A DNA stretch of 64,000 nt. Source: Candidatus Defluviilinea gracilis. Its GTDB lineage: Bacteria; Chloroflexota; Anaerolineae; Anaerolineales; Villigracilaceae. The position numbers and the translations under genes were made by a program. Shown here in pieces: positions 8,473 to 16,407 of the stretch. How positions within the stretch are numbered: position 1 is the stretch's first letter; each line of letters opens with the position of its first letter. The stretch lies in contig JADJWS010000001.1 of assembly GCA_016716235.1 (NCBI GenBank), positions 2,249,746-2,313,745 of the forward strand. The letters are read 5' to 3'. The notes under the pieces are model-generated. The model was not told where the DNA came from, made no database searches, and saw nothing but the letters and a program-made list of their open reading frames with translations.

Positions 8473-8589
8473 TCAGTGATCAGTGGAAAGTGGAAAGTGG
8501 AAAGTGAAAAGTAATCAGTGATAAGTGATCAGTCTCCAGTCTCTAATCTCCAATCTCTAATGCCCAATCGTAAATCGTAAATCGTAAAT
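8471..8589. repeat. Composite heptamer tract, 17 units in one phase
   Basis: Seventeen consecutive 7-bp words keep perfect phase over 119 bp. They change in blocks: GATCAGT, then GGAAAGT three times, then GATCAGT variants, CTCTAAT and CTCCAAT, then CGTAAAT three times. The tract begins in the stop codon of the hydrolase and ends in the ATG of the M48 protease. Confidence 0.9.
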
Positions 8590-9724
8590 GACTCTCCTCG
8601 ACCCTGAAAAACAAAAGCAAGCCAAACAATACGCTCGCATCCGCCGACGATTGTGGCTGGTGGATACGATTTTCAGCGCGCTATATTTCCTCGCGTGGAT
8701 TTATTTCGGCTGGGCGATCTCACTGCGCGAGTGGCTCACTGCTCACTGGTCACTGTTCACCAATCCTTGGTTACTCGTCCCCGCGTTTGTCGCTATCTTC
8801 GGCGGAATCCTTTTCCTCTTGAATCTGCCGCTCGGCTACTACAGCGGATTTGTCCTGCCGCATCGCTTCGGTCAATCGAACCAGACGTTCAAAGGCTGGG
8901 TCACGGATCAACTCAAAGGGCTGGTGGTCGGGCTTCCCCTCGGCTTGATCCTGATCGAACTGCTGTATCTCGCCCTGCGAGTCACTGGCGATCTGTGGTG
9001 GTTGTGGACGGCGGGCGGATTGCTCGTCTTCAATGTTTTGCTCATCAACCTCGCGCCGATCCTCATCATGCCGTTGTTCAATAAATATGTTCCGCTCGGC
9101 GAGGAACACAAGGATTTGGCAGATCGCCTGTTGAAACTTGCCGAGCGCGCAAATACGAAAGTCCGCGGGGTGTTCAAGTTCGATATGTCGAAGCGGACCA
9201 AATCCGCCAACGCCGCACTGACGGGCATCGGCAACACGCGCCGAATCATCTTGGGCGATACGCTCATCAACGAATTTTCCGCCGACGAGGTGGAGACTGT
9301 CCTTGCCCACGAGTTGGGACATCACGTCAACCGCGATATTCCCGTGTTGGTCACGTTTGGAATTTTGAGCACAACGCTGAGTCTGTATCTTGCGTCGCTC
9401 GGTTTGAATTGGGCAATTGACACGTTCGGCTTCACATCACCCGCGGATGTTGCCGCGCTGCCCGCGCTCGCGCTCATCATCGGCGCGTATGATCTGCTGA
9501 CCATGCCGCTCAACAACGCAGTCTCACGCTGGAGGGAGAACATGGCTGACGATTACGCGCTCAGTTCCACTGGGAAGAATGAAGCGTTCGCGTCTGGGTT
9601 CACGCGCTTGGCGAATCAAAATCTCGGCGAAGTGGATCCCGAACAATGGGTGGTGTTCATGTTCTACTCGCATCCGCCGTTGGGGGAGAGGATCGCGAAG
9701 GCGCGGAATTGGAAAGCTCGATAA
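8588..9724 (+). CDS. M48 family metallopeptidase (Ste24/HtpX-like)
   Basis: The 378-aa membrane protease carries an N-terminal M48_N-type multi-helix region (residues 20-150), the zinc motif VLAHELGHHVNRDIP (HExxH near residue 242) and a third-ligand region SRWRENMADDYAL near residue 315. The architecture resembles the CAAX prenyl protease 1 family; in bacteria these are integral-membrane quality-control proteases. Residues near 50-60 (LTAHWSLFTNPW) are encoded by a heptamer tract at 8735-8762. A strong terminator follows the stop. Confidence 0.9.
   Translation: MTLLDPEKQKQAKQYARIRRRLWLVDTIFSALYFLAWIYFGWAISLREWLTAHWSLFTNPWLLVPAFVAIFGGILFLLNLPLGYYSGFVLPHRFGQSNQTFKGWVTDQLKGLVVGLPLGLILIELLYLALRVTGDLWWLWTAGGLLVFNVLLINLAPILIMPLFNKYVPLGEEHKDLADRLLKLAERANTKVRGVFKFDMSKRTKSANAALTGIGNTRRIILGDTLINEFSADEVETVLAHELGHHVNRDIPVLVTFGILSTTLSLYLASLGLNWAIDTFGFTSPADVAALPALALIIGAYDLLTMPLNNAVSRWRENMADDYALSSTGKNEAFASGFTRLANQNLGEVDPEQWVVFMFYSHPPLGERIAKARNWKAR
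8735..8762 (+). repeat. Intragenic heptamer tract in the M48 protease
   Basis: Units CTCACTG, CTCACTG, GTCACTG, TTCACCA lie in phase inside the coding region between two membrane helices. Confidence 0.75.
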
Positions 9725-9729
9725 AAGCA

Positions 9730-9770
9730 AGACATCGGAGATTTTTGAAATCTCCGATGTCTTTTTGTTT
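9730..9770 (+). terminator. Rho-independent terminator after the M48 gene
   Basis: A perfect 15-bp stem (9730-9744 with 9748-9762), 3-nt loop and a TTTTTGTTT tail. Confidence 0.92.
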
Positions 9771-9783
9771 AATAAATCTATAT

Positions 9784-9894
9784 CATCCCTTCGGGATTTG
9801 AAACCAAACTCGCAACTATCTATAACCCTGCCATCCCTTCGGGATTTGAAACCAAACTCGCCAACGTCTATAACCCTGCCATCCCTTCGGGATT
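9784..9894. repeat. 48-bp tandem repeat, 2.3 copies
   Basis: Units start at 9784, 9832 and 9880 with a fixed 48-bp period. Copies 1 and 2 differ at only four positions, clustered around offset 31-35. Each unit contains a small CCC-TTC-GGG hairpin and ends in ATAACCCTGC. Confidence 0.85.
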
Positions 9895-9960
9895 GATGCG
9901 CACTTAAGTCGAGCTTCGAATCCTCCAATTCTCTAATCCTTTAATTCTCATCTCACGCAA

Positions 9961-10003
9961 AATTACCAATTACCATAAACCACTTACCATAAACCACTTA
10001 CCC
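9961..10003. repeat. Heptamer tract, 6 units, next to the obg stop codon
   Basis: AATTACC twice, then ATAAACC and ACTTACC alternating twice, all in phase and ending at the obg stop codon at 10004. Looser 7-8 bp words (CTCCAAT, CTCTAAT) lie at 9918-9950. Confidence 0.8.
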
Positions 10004-11269
10004 TCACTCCTGCCATTCCAATTCAAATTCACCCACCGCAACCGTATCGCCTTCTTGCACGCCTGCCTTGCGCAACTCTTCATCCACGCCGAGGGTTTCC
10101 ATAATTTTTTGGAAACGCCGCACGGAGCCGTCGTGCTCCCATTGAGTCATCGCGGCGGCGCGTTCAATTGCTGTGCCTGAGACGCGCCATTCTTGCGCGC
10201 CCTCGCGCGTCACTTTGAAATCGCGCGGATCGTCTTTCGCTTTGTAGACGGGCAACGGCGCTTCGAACGATTCGAGTTCGGGAGTCTCTTGCAAAATTTG
10301 ATACGCCTTCACCAGCAGTTCGCGCGTGTTCGTGCGGGCTAACGCCGAGATGGTCGTCAACTCCACGTTGAGTTTTTTGAATTGCTTTTGAAGCGCGGGA
10401 AGTTTTTCTTGCACCTCGGGCTGGTCAATTTTATTGAGCGCCACGATCTGCGGCTTCTTCGCAAGGTTCGGGTCGAACAAAGATAACTCCGAATTGATCT
10501 GGCTGTAATCGGCGAATGGGTCATCGGACAACCCGTCGAGCAGATGGATCAACACGCGCGTCCGTTGGATGTGGCGCAGGAAGTCGTGTCCCAATCCTGC
10601 TCCATGACTCGCGCCCTCGATCAGACCGGGGATGTCTGCCAGCACAACCGACGCGTTCACGTCAATTTCAGCGACGCCGAGATTCGGTTCAAGTGTGGTG
10701 AATGGATATGGCGCGATCTTCGGTCGGGCATTCGTCAACACCGAGAGCAACGTGGATTTGCCCGCGTTGGGGACGCCGATCAAGCCGAGGTCGGCGATCA
10801 ACTTCAATTCGAGTCGGAGGCGTTTTTCTTCGTGGGGCGCGCCTTTCTCGGCGGTGCGAGGCGCTTGATTGCGCGACGTCGCAAAGTGTTGATTCCCGCG
10901 CCCGCCGCGCCCGCCTTTGCAGACGATGAGTCGCTGGTCGGGTTGAGTCAGGTCGCCGATGATCTCGTTCGTTTCAGCGTCGAAAAGGATCGTGCCGGGC
11001 GGGACGTGAATGACGAGGTCTTTGCCCATGCGCCCCGACATTTGCGAAGGTCCGCCTTTGATACCGTCTTCCGCTTTGAATTTTTGGTTCTGGCGGAACG
11101 CCGAAAGCGTGTTGAGCGTGGACTTGACTTCGAAGACCACGTCGCCGCCCCTGCCGCCGTCGCCGCCGTCGGGTCCGCCGCGCGGGATGAATTTTTCGCG
11201 ATGGAAATGCACCATCCCGTCGCCGCCCTTGCCCGAGCGGATGTGGATTTCTACCTGGTCTGTGAACAT
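10004..11269 (-). CDS. obgE: Obg family GTPase
   Basis: The 421-aa protein has all three Obg parts. The glycine-rich Obg fold spans residues 1-160 (IRSGKGGDGMVHFHREKF and GGDGGRGGDVVFEV). The G domain has P-loop GVPNAGKST near residue 170, DIPGLIEGASHGAGLGH and the NKID specificity motif. The C-terminal OCT domain ends VAVGEFELEWQE. Obg proteins bind the 50S subunit and link ribosome maturation to GTP and ppGpp levels. The start has no Shine-Dalgarno sequence; TATAAT ends only 6 bp before ATG, predicting a leaderless mRNA. Confidence 0.95.
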   Translation of the reverse strand: MFTDQVEIHIRSGKGGDGMVHFHREKFIPRGGPDGGDGGRGGDVVFEVKSTLNTLSAFRQNQKFKAEDGIKGGPSQMSGRMGKDLVIHVPPGTILFDAETNEIIGDLTQPDQRLIVCKGGRGGRGNQHFATSRNQAPRTAEKGAPHEEKRLRLELKLIADLGLIGVPNAGKSTLLSVLTNARPKIAPYPFTTLEPNLGVAEIDVNASVVLADIPGLIEGASHGAGLGHDFLRHIQRTRVLIHLLDGLSDDPFADYSQINSELSLFDPNLAKKPQIVALNKIDQPEVQEKLPALQKQFKKLNVELTTISALARTNTRELLVKAYQILQETPELESFEAPLPVYKAKDDPRDFKVTREGAQEWRVSGTAIERAAAMTQWEHDGSVRRFQKIMETLGVDEELRKAGVQEGDTVAVGEFELEWQE

Positions 11270-11275
11270 GGGTTG

Positions 11276-11281
11276 ATTATA
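11276..11281 (-). promoter_or_regulatory. -10 box of obgE, leaderless spacing
   Basis: TATAAT on the minus strand, six bases before the ATG; transcription would begin at or near the A of the start codon. No good -35 is evident. Confidence 0.6.
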
Positions 11282-11364
11282 TCGTTAGTTTTTTCATGCG
11301 GAGTCGTAGAACCCTGCGGCGAAGAGAACTCTTACACACAGGTTTCACCGCTCCCTCAACCCGA

Positions 11365-12264
11365 TTACCGCGATCGGAGCAATGCAAGCAATGGAGTCTT
11401 TTCGAGAAACGCTTTGAATCTCCAGAGCGCGAATGCGACCGCGCCGACGAACATCAACTCGGTCGCTTCTTCCCAAAACTCGAACCAGACGAGGCTGTCC
11501 ACGAAGATGGCGTTGAGCGCGAGGCGGAAGTAGGCAAAGCCGAGCGCCCCCAGCCCCGCGCAGAGCATGGCTTTCGCGCGGAAGGGCATGAGCGGCGGCC
11601 CGTTCAGAAGATAAAAAAATGTGACGATGAAAATGATCATCGAAAGCGCTGGGAGGACGCGACGCTCGTAGATCTCGTACGCTTCAAAGCGCGTGTACGA
11701 ATAGGCGACGTTGAAAATGGACGTTGTGTACGCGTCCGTTTGAAGCGGGGCGAGCAAAGGGATGAATGTGAGCATGGCGAAGATCGGCAGGGCGAAAAGC
11801 GTGAACGCTCGGATCTCTTTCAGGAACAACGGTTTGCGCCGCGCGTTGGTCAGCAACTCGACCCATTCGATCAGGGCTAACAGCGTGAGCCCGAACGCCA
11901 GCGCCATGCCGAAACTGTGCAAATACTCCGAGATCAACGATTCGTGCCGGTACACGTAGAAATTGATCGCGCAAAAGGTTTCCCCGGCGAGGAAAGCGAT
12001 CTGTCCCCACATGAGAGCGACAAGCGCCGGGCGCGTTTGACCGATGAGCGCGATAATCACAGCGAGACACAGCATCATATAGGTCGGTTTGACGACCAGC
12101 CCGGCGAGGGCTTGGGCGGCTTGTTCATGGCGGGGCGTTTCGCGTGTCGGGAGAGATGCGATGTCGCCTGTAAGCGAGTTACCTTCCATGAGATAAATCG
12201 TTATGGGGATCAGTCCCACAAGCAGGATTATTGTCAATAACAGAATTGTTTGTAAGCGCGTCAT
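11365..12264 (-). CDS. Multi-pass membrane protein, function unknown
   Basis: A 299-aa protein with about seven or eight hydrophobic helices spread along its length, for example ILLLTIILLVGLIPITIYL at the N-terminus, FALPIFAMLTFIPLL near residue 160 and LSMIIFIVTFFYLL near 210. I do not recognise the family. The ATG at 12264 is chosen over upstream codons because a TATAAT box lies six bases before it. It is upstream of obgE in the same orientation, 95 bp apart. Confidence 0.75.
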   Translation of the reverse strand: MTRLQTILLLTIILLVGLIPITIYLMEGNSLTGDIASLPTRETPRHEQAAQALAGLVVKPTYMMLCLAVIIALIGQTRPALVALMWGQIAFLAGETFCAINFYVYRHESLISEYLHSFGMALAFGLTLLALIEWVELLTNARRKPLFLKEIRAFTLFALPIFAMLTFIPLLAPLQTDAYTTSIFNVAYSYTRFEAYEIYERRVLPALSMIIFIVTFFYLLNGPPLMPFRAKAMLCAGLGALGFAYFRLALNAIFVDSLVWFEFWEEATELMFVGAVAFALWRFKAFLEKTPLLALLRSR

Positions 12265-12270
12265 GCGCGG

Positions 12271-12276
12271 ATTATA
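12271..12276 (-). promoter_or_regulatory. -10 box, leaderless spacing, for the membrane protein gene
   Basis: TATAAT on the minus strand followed by six bases (CCGCGC) and ATG at 12264, the same spacing as obgE. Confidence 0.6.
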
Positions 12277-12290
12277 AGTGAAATTGCCGG

Positions 12291-12319
12291 TTGACTTTTG
12301 AGCAATTCCAACGTACCAT
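12291..12319 (+). promoter_or_regulatory. Promoter of lgt
   Basis: TTGACT (12291-12296), a 17-bp spacer and TACCAT (12314-12319); the mRNA leader carries AGGAGGCGAGC before ATG 12354. Confidence 0.65.
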
Positions 12320-12353
12320 GAGGTCAACGTTCGATCAGCCATAGGAGGCGAGC

Positions 12354-13124
12354 ATGTCCCCGATGCCGGTGTTGTTCACAGTTGGCGGCGTTCCCATTTA
12401 TTCACACGGATTTTTTCTGTTGTTTGCCTTGCTGGCTGGTCTCGGCTGGCTGTTGATCGAAGCGCGTCGCCGCAGGTGGTCGCGCGAGGAAGTGATTCCG
12501 ATCACGCTGGCGGCGTTCGTTGGGGGGATGATCGGCGCGCGCGTCTCCATTTTATTTTTCAACGGATTTGAATATGCCCCGCTCGTGTTGAACATGTACG
12601 CGCTGTTCGACCCGCGCATCGGACCCGGTTCGATCCTCGGCGGGGTGGCTGGCGCGTACATCGGCGGCTACATCGCCAGTAAAGCGATCGGCAAAGAGTC
12701 GTGCTCCTGCGACGCGTTCGCGCCTGCCATGGCGTTGGCGACCGCCATTGGGCGCGTGGGATGTTTCCTTTCCTTTGAAGATGGGCTTGGCAAACCGACA
12801 AGTTTGCCGTGGGGCGTGCCGCTTCCCGGCGCGGATTATCTCGTGCATCCCGCGCCGTTGTACGACATGGCGTTCAATCTGGTCTGGTTTGGAATTTTGC
12901 TCGCCCTGCGCGATCACAAGTGGATGCAGAACGGCAACCTGTTGAAGTTCGGCATCGCGGGTTATGCCTTCTTCCGCTTCTTCGTGGAATTCGCGCGTAA
13001 CAATCAAGTCATGGCGCTGGGACTCACCGGTCAGCAGTTCGTGAGCGCGTTGTTGTTCGCGGCGGTGGTTGTCTATTTTGCGAAGAATCGGGAGAAGTTA
13101 TTCGCGTCACCGCAGACTACTTAA
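12354..13124 (+). CDS. lgt: Prolipoprotein diacylglyceryl transferase
   Basis: This 256-aa membrane enzyme has the Lgt layout: N-terminal GGVPIYSHGFFLLFALLAG, GRVGCFLSFEDGLG in place of the usual GRxGNFxNxExxG signature, HPAPLYDMAFN for the conserved HPxxLYE region, and a C-terminal RFFVEFARNNQ. It transfers diacylglycerol from phosphatidylglycerol to the lipobox Cys of prolipoproteins, which fits the two lipoproteins encoded at 4.7-6.7 kb. Substitutions in the signature (N to C) make it a divergent member. Confidence 0.85.
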   Translation: MSPMPVLFTVGGVPIYSHGFFLLFALLAGLGWLLIEARRRRWSREEVIPITLAAFVGGMIGARVSILFFNGFEYAPLVLNMYALFDPRIGPGSILGGVAGAYIGGYIASKAIGKESCSCDAFAPAMALATAIGRVGCFLSFEDGLGKPTSLPWGVPLPGADYLVHPAPLYDMAFNLVWFGILLALRDHKWMQNGNLLKFGIAGYAFFRFFVEFARNNQVMALGLTGQQFVSALLFAAVVVYFAKNREKLFASPQTT

Positions 13125-13173
13125 CATCCCCTGAATGTGTAAATATTTCGAGTCACTACATACGCGTGGAATT

Positions 13174-13583
13174 ATGAACTCAGAAAACAACCCTTCTTTA
13201 GACTCGGGCAATAGCAATGACAAACCGAAATGGTTGACTCGCAAGGTCTATGAAAATAACGCCGAAAGGAAAAAAGATTTCTGGCTCGGCGTCGGTATCT
13301 TCTTCGCGTTGAACCTCTTGCTCAGATTGTGTTTTTCGACGGTGCAGAATGGCGTGATTGTTAGTTCGGCAGATGACGCAATCGCCGACACCGCTTCCTC
13401 GCTGTATAGATTTGTTTCCTTGGTCCTGACGCTTTTGCCCGTGATAGTCAACATCGTTGTTGTGGTTTATTTTGCTTTCACACGCAGTCGGATTGCGTTG
13501 GTATGCTGACCGCCTTCGGTACCGTGTTCGTTCTTGTCCTATGTCTTGCATTTTTGCTCGCCTGGATGTTTAGCTCAGGGTAA
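13174..13583 (+). pseudogene. Small membrane protein, paralog 1, frameshifted
   Basis: The frame opened at ATG 13174 ends early at 13509 after IAL-V-C. The shifted frame continues GMLTAFGTVFVLVLCLAFLLAW to a stop at 13583, matching the third helix of the intact paralog at 13675. One missing G at 13500-13501 (TTGG instead of TTGGG) restores the full protein of about 136 aa. The N-terminal NENK-type segment KPKWLTRKxY is shared with the paralog. The shift is more likely a sequencing error than decay, because the rest is intact. Confidence 0.75.
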
Positions 13584-13674
13584 CTATACCGGTGAAGGAT
13601 GAATCAATCTATCGTTTGTTGCTTCATCCCAATCGCGATTTGGATGATCTCAACAACGGAAAGTGTAGTGAGGC

Positions 13675-14109
13675 ATGATGAACACAGAAAACAATACTCC
13701 CATCGGCTCGAACGATAACGAGGGCAAACCGAAATGGTTGACCCGCAAGGAATATACCGATCCTGCCGACAAGAAGCGCGATTTCTGGATCGGCGTTGCG
13801 ATCTTTTTTGTGTTGAATATTGTATTGACGCTCTGCCAGTGGGGTTTGGGCTTTGGTGTGGGTTCCGTCTTTCCCGATTTTTCTAACTCAGATTCCGTTT
13901 CTTCTACATTGGCAACCATTCTCTATCTTGTATTCGCCTTGGCGCCATGGGTGATCAACATCGGCTTGATAATCTACTTCGCCCATACGCGCAGTCAGAT
14001 CGCCCTCGGCATGGTGGCGGGATTTGGCATCGCGCTTGCGATCGTCATTTGTCTCGGGGTGCTTTTTACAATATGGTGCTTTGCCACGCTCAGTTTAGGT
14101 AGTTATTAA
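13675..14109 (+). CDS. Small membrane protein, paralog 2
   Basis: A 144-aa protein with a polar N-terminus containing GKPKWLTRKEYTDPADKKRDFWIGVAIFF, then three predicted helices at about residues 43-62, 79-101 and 108-135. It is about half identical to the frameshifted upstream paralog; the pair is a tandem duplication. Function unknown. The alternative start is the second ATG at 13678. The following radical SAM gene begins 20 bp downstream. Confidence 0.75.
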   Translation: MMNTENNTPIGSNDNEGKPKWLTRKEYTDPADKKRDFWIGVAIFFVLNIVLTLCQWGLGFGVGSVFPDFSNSDSVSSTLATILYLVFALAPWVINIGLIIYFAHTRSQIALGMVAGFGIALAIVICLGVLFTIWCFATLSLGSY

Positions 14110-14128
14110 TCGCGCGTTGGAGAATACA

Positions 14129-15637
14129 TTGAACCCGTCTATCGTAAAGGAAGACCGCAAGGAAATCTTTTGGGAACTCACAAAATCCATCTGCCCCGAA
14201 TGCCGCAAAGTGATAGACGCGCGGATTCTCCTGCGCGACGGCAAAGTGTACATTCGCAAATGGTGCCCGGATCACGGTCAGGCTGAAGCGTTGTTCTTCG
14301 GTGACGCCGATCTCTACGTGAAGATCGCTCCGTACAACAAGCCGGGCACGATTCCCCTGCAATTCGCAACTGAAGTCCACGAGGGATGTCCGCTCGATTG
14401 CGGATTATGTCCCGATCATCAGCAGCATGCGTGCTTGGGATTGATCGAGGTCAATCAAGCGTGCAACCTGGATTGTCCGCTGTGCTTCGCCAATTCAGGG
14501 ACGCATCTCGCGCAGGGTGGGTTTGAGTTGACCTTCGAGCAAGTGGAGTTCATGATTGATAGTTTCATCGCGGCGGAGGGCAACCCCGAGGTGTTGCAGT
14601 TCTCAGGCGGCGAACCGAGTCTGCATCCGAGAATCATCGAGTTCATCGAGTTGGCGAACCGTAAGGGGATCAAATACGTGATGCTGAACACGAACGGCAT
14701 CCGCATCGCGCGCGACGATAAATTTTTAGAAGCGCTGGCGAAGACGAAGGCGCATGTCTATTTGCAGTTTGACGGCTTCGACGCGCGCACGAACGAATTA
14801 ATCCGCGGCAAAGCGGACTTGCTGGACATCAAATTGAAGGCGTTGGATCGGCTGGCGAAACACGATATGCGCGTGGTGCTGGTCGCGGCAGTCGAGCGGG
14901 GGATCAACGAACATGAGATTGGGCGCATCGTCGAGTTCGGCTTGAGTCATCCCGCGGTGTTCGGCGTGAACTTTCAGCCAGCGTTCCGCGCGCAAAGACA
15001 CATCCCTGCTGACCCGTTGACTCGCATGACCATCCCCGATGTGTTGAAAAATTTGGAAACGCAGACGAACGGCTTGATCAAACTGGATGACTTTGTCCCC
15101 GTCCCATGCTGTATGCCGACGTGCAACTTTGTCACATATGCGATGATCGAAGGCGACACGGTCACGCCGATCACGCGCATTCTCGATATTTCATATTATC
15201 TCAACTACATCAAGAATCGCACGCTCCCCGCTGTGAACGATGATCTGCTCAAAACGCTTGAACGGTTGTGGAGCAGTTCGGCGAAGGTCGGCTCGGATGA
15301 AGCCGCGCAAGACATCACGAACATGCTCAAAGGGAAGTCGAACGGCGGGAGCGAACATCACACCATCGAAGAGACTCGCGCGGGCCAGCGCTGTGAATCC
15401 TGTCACGCGCATTTGCCGCTGAGCGAACATGCGCCGCGCGACCTCGGTCGCCATGTGTTCATGATCAACACGCGCGATTTTATGGACCCGTACACCTTCA
15501 ATGTGAAGAACGCGATGAAATGTTGTGTGGAGTTTCTGATCCCCGACGGGCGGATGATTCCGTTTTGCACGTATAACACGGCGGGCTACCGCGAACAGGT
15601 AGCGGCAAGTTTGAAACCAGCGGTTGCGACAGATTGA
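14129..15637 (+). CDS. Radical SAM protein of the tetraether lipid synthase (Tes)/COG1964 type
   Basis: The 502-aa protein starts with a zinc-ribbon-like Cys pair (ICPECRKV and RKWCPDHG). A GCPLDCGLCPDHQQHAC cluster motif comes next, followed by the radical SAM motif CNLDCPLCFAN (CxxxCxxC) and FSGGEPSLHP for SAM binding. Further cysteines for auxiliary clusters occur in VPCCMPTCN, RCESCHAH and KCCVEF. This arrangement matches archaeal MJ0619/Tes proteins, which join lipid tails through sp3 carbons. A bacterial role in membrane-spanning lipids is an inference. TTG at 14129 is chosen because GGAG lies six bases upstream. Confidence 0.75.
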   Translation: MNPSIVKEDRKEIFWELTKSICPECRKVIDARILLRDGKVYIRKWCPDHGQAEALFFGDADLYVKIAPYNKPGTIPLQFATEVHEGCPLDCGLCPDHQQHACLGLIEVNQACNLDCPLCFANSGTHLAQGGFELTFEQVEFMIDSFIAAEGNPEVLQFSGGEPSLHPRIIEFIELANRKGIKYVMLNTNGIRIARDDKFLEALAKTKAHVYLQFDGFDARTNELIRGKADLLDIKLKALDRLAKHDMRVVLVAAVERGINEHEIGRIVEFGLSHPAVFGVNFQPAFRAQRHIPADPLTRMTIPDVLKNLETQTNGLIKLDDFVPVPCCMPTCNFVTYAMIEGDTVTPITRILDISYYLNYIKNRTLPAVNDDLLKTLERLWSSSAKVGSDEAAQDITNMLKGKSNGGSEHHTIEETRAGQRCESCHAHLPLSEHAPRDLGRHVFMINTRDFMDPYTFNVKNAMKCCVEFLIPDGRMIPFCTYNTAGYREQVAASLKPAVATD

Positions 15638-15661
15638 TGCGTTGAATCAACCCGCTTGAAC

Positions 15662-15730
15662 CACTGAGTCACGGAGACACGGAGATTTATATGATTTTCT
15701 CAGTGACTTCGTGTCTCAGTGTTTTTCTTT
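15662..15730 (+). terminator. Long hairpin with T tract after the radical SAM gene
   Basis: A 24-bp stem (15662-15685 with 15698-15721, three mismatches and one G-U) followed by TTTTTC. The arms consist of words such as CACTGAG and CACGGAG that resemble the heptamer repeats elsewhere. Confidence 0.7.
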
Positions 15731-15734
15731 TGAG

Positions 15735-16307
15735 TTATTTCACAAACCTCCACGCCGCAGGCAGGGCAAGCGAGGCGAGGATCAATTTGATCACATCGCC
15801 AACCAAAAAGGGGAGCAGTCCAAACTCAATGGCTTGAGCAAAACTTTTCAAAAAGATTCCCAGCCACGCGACGCCGAAAAGATAAATGATGACTGTGCCA
15901 ACAATGAACGGAATGATGGACGTGCGCACGCTTCTTTCCAAGCCTCGTTCTGCCAGCAGACCCACGATATACGCGGCAATAACGAAGCCAGCGAGGTAGC
16001 CCGCCGTCGCGCCGGTGAGGATGCCAAGACCGCGCGCACCGCCTGCGAAGAATGGCAGACCTATCCCGCCTTCGATGAAGTACAGGATCAACGCCGCCGC
16101 GCCGCGCTTCGATCCCAACGCCGCGCCGATGAGCAGAACGCCGAACGTCTGCCCGGTGATCGGGACGGGCGTGAATGGAAGCAGAATCTCAATTTGCGCC
16201 AGCGCGGCGATCAGCAGACTGCCTGCGACGATCAGAAACATATCGCGCAGGCGAGAAGAGATGTTTGGAAAGTAGCGAGTGGAAAGTGTGGGGGCGAGGG
16301 TGGTCAT
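15735..16307 (-). CDS. bioY: Biotin transporter BioY (S component)
   Basis: The 190-aa protein has the BioY signature: PFTPVPITGQTFGVLLIGAALG near residues 45-65 and FFAGGARGLGILTGATAGYLAGF near 85-105, within six membrane helices. BioY is the biotin-binding S component of an ECF transporter and usually needs EcfA/A'/T, which are not in this window; solitary BioY can work alone. AGGAGATACTCC precedes ATG 16307. No BirA operator was recognised upstream. Confidence 0.93.
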   Translation of the reverse strand: MTTLAPTLSTRYFPNISSRLRDMFLIVAGSLLIAALAQIEILLPFTPVPITGQTFGVLLIGAALGSKRGAAALILYFIEGGIGLPFFAGGARGLGILTGATAGYLAGFVIAAYIVGLLAERGLERSVRTSIIPFIVGTVIIYLFGVAWLGIFLKSFAQAIEFGLLPFLVGDVIKLILASLALPAAWRFVK

Positions 16308-16328
16308 GGAGTATCTCCTGAATATTTA

Positions 16329-16394
16329 GCCACAGATTTCACGGATTTTCACGAATTCGTTTTTAAATCTGTGCGAATCGGTGAAATCCGTGGC
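16329..16394. repeat. Intergenic inverted repeat (GCCAC...GTGGC type)
   Basis: Left arm from 16329 reads GCCACAGATTTCACGGATT and pairs with a right arm ending at 16394, 17 of 19 positions matching. It lies between bioY and argS. A related GCCACAG...CTGTGGC element sits at 18837. Confidence 0.65.
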
Positions 16395-16407
16395 AAAGGT
16401 TTTATTT

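Noticed and set aside
9784..9894. Possible CRISPR array (repeat with hairpin and GAAAC-like end)
   Set aside because: Only two and a half units, the would-be spacers are almost identical, the period is 48 bp, and no cas gene is present. It is a plain tandem repeat.
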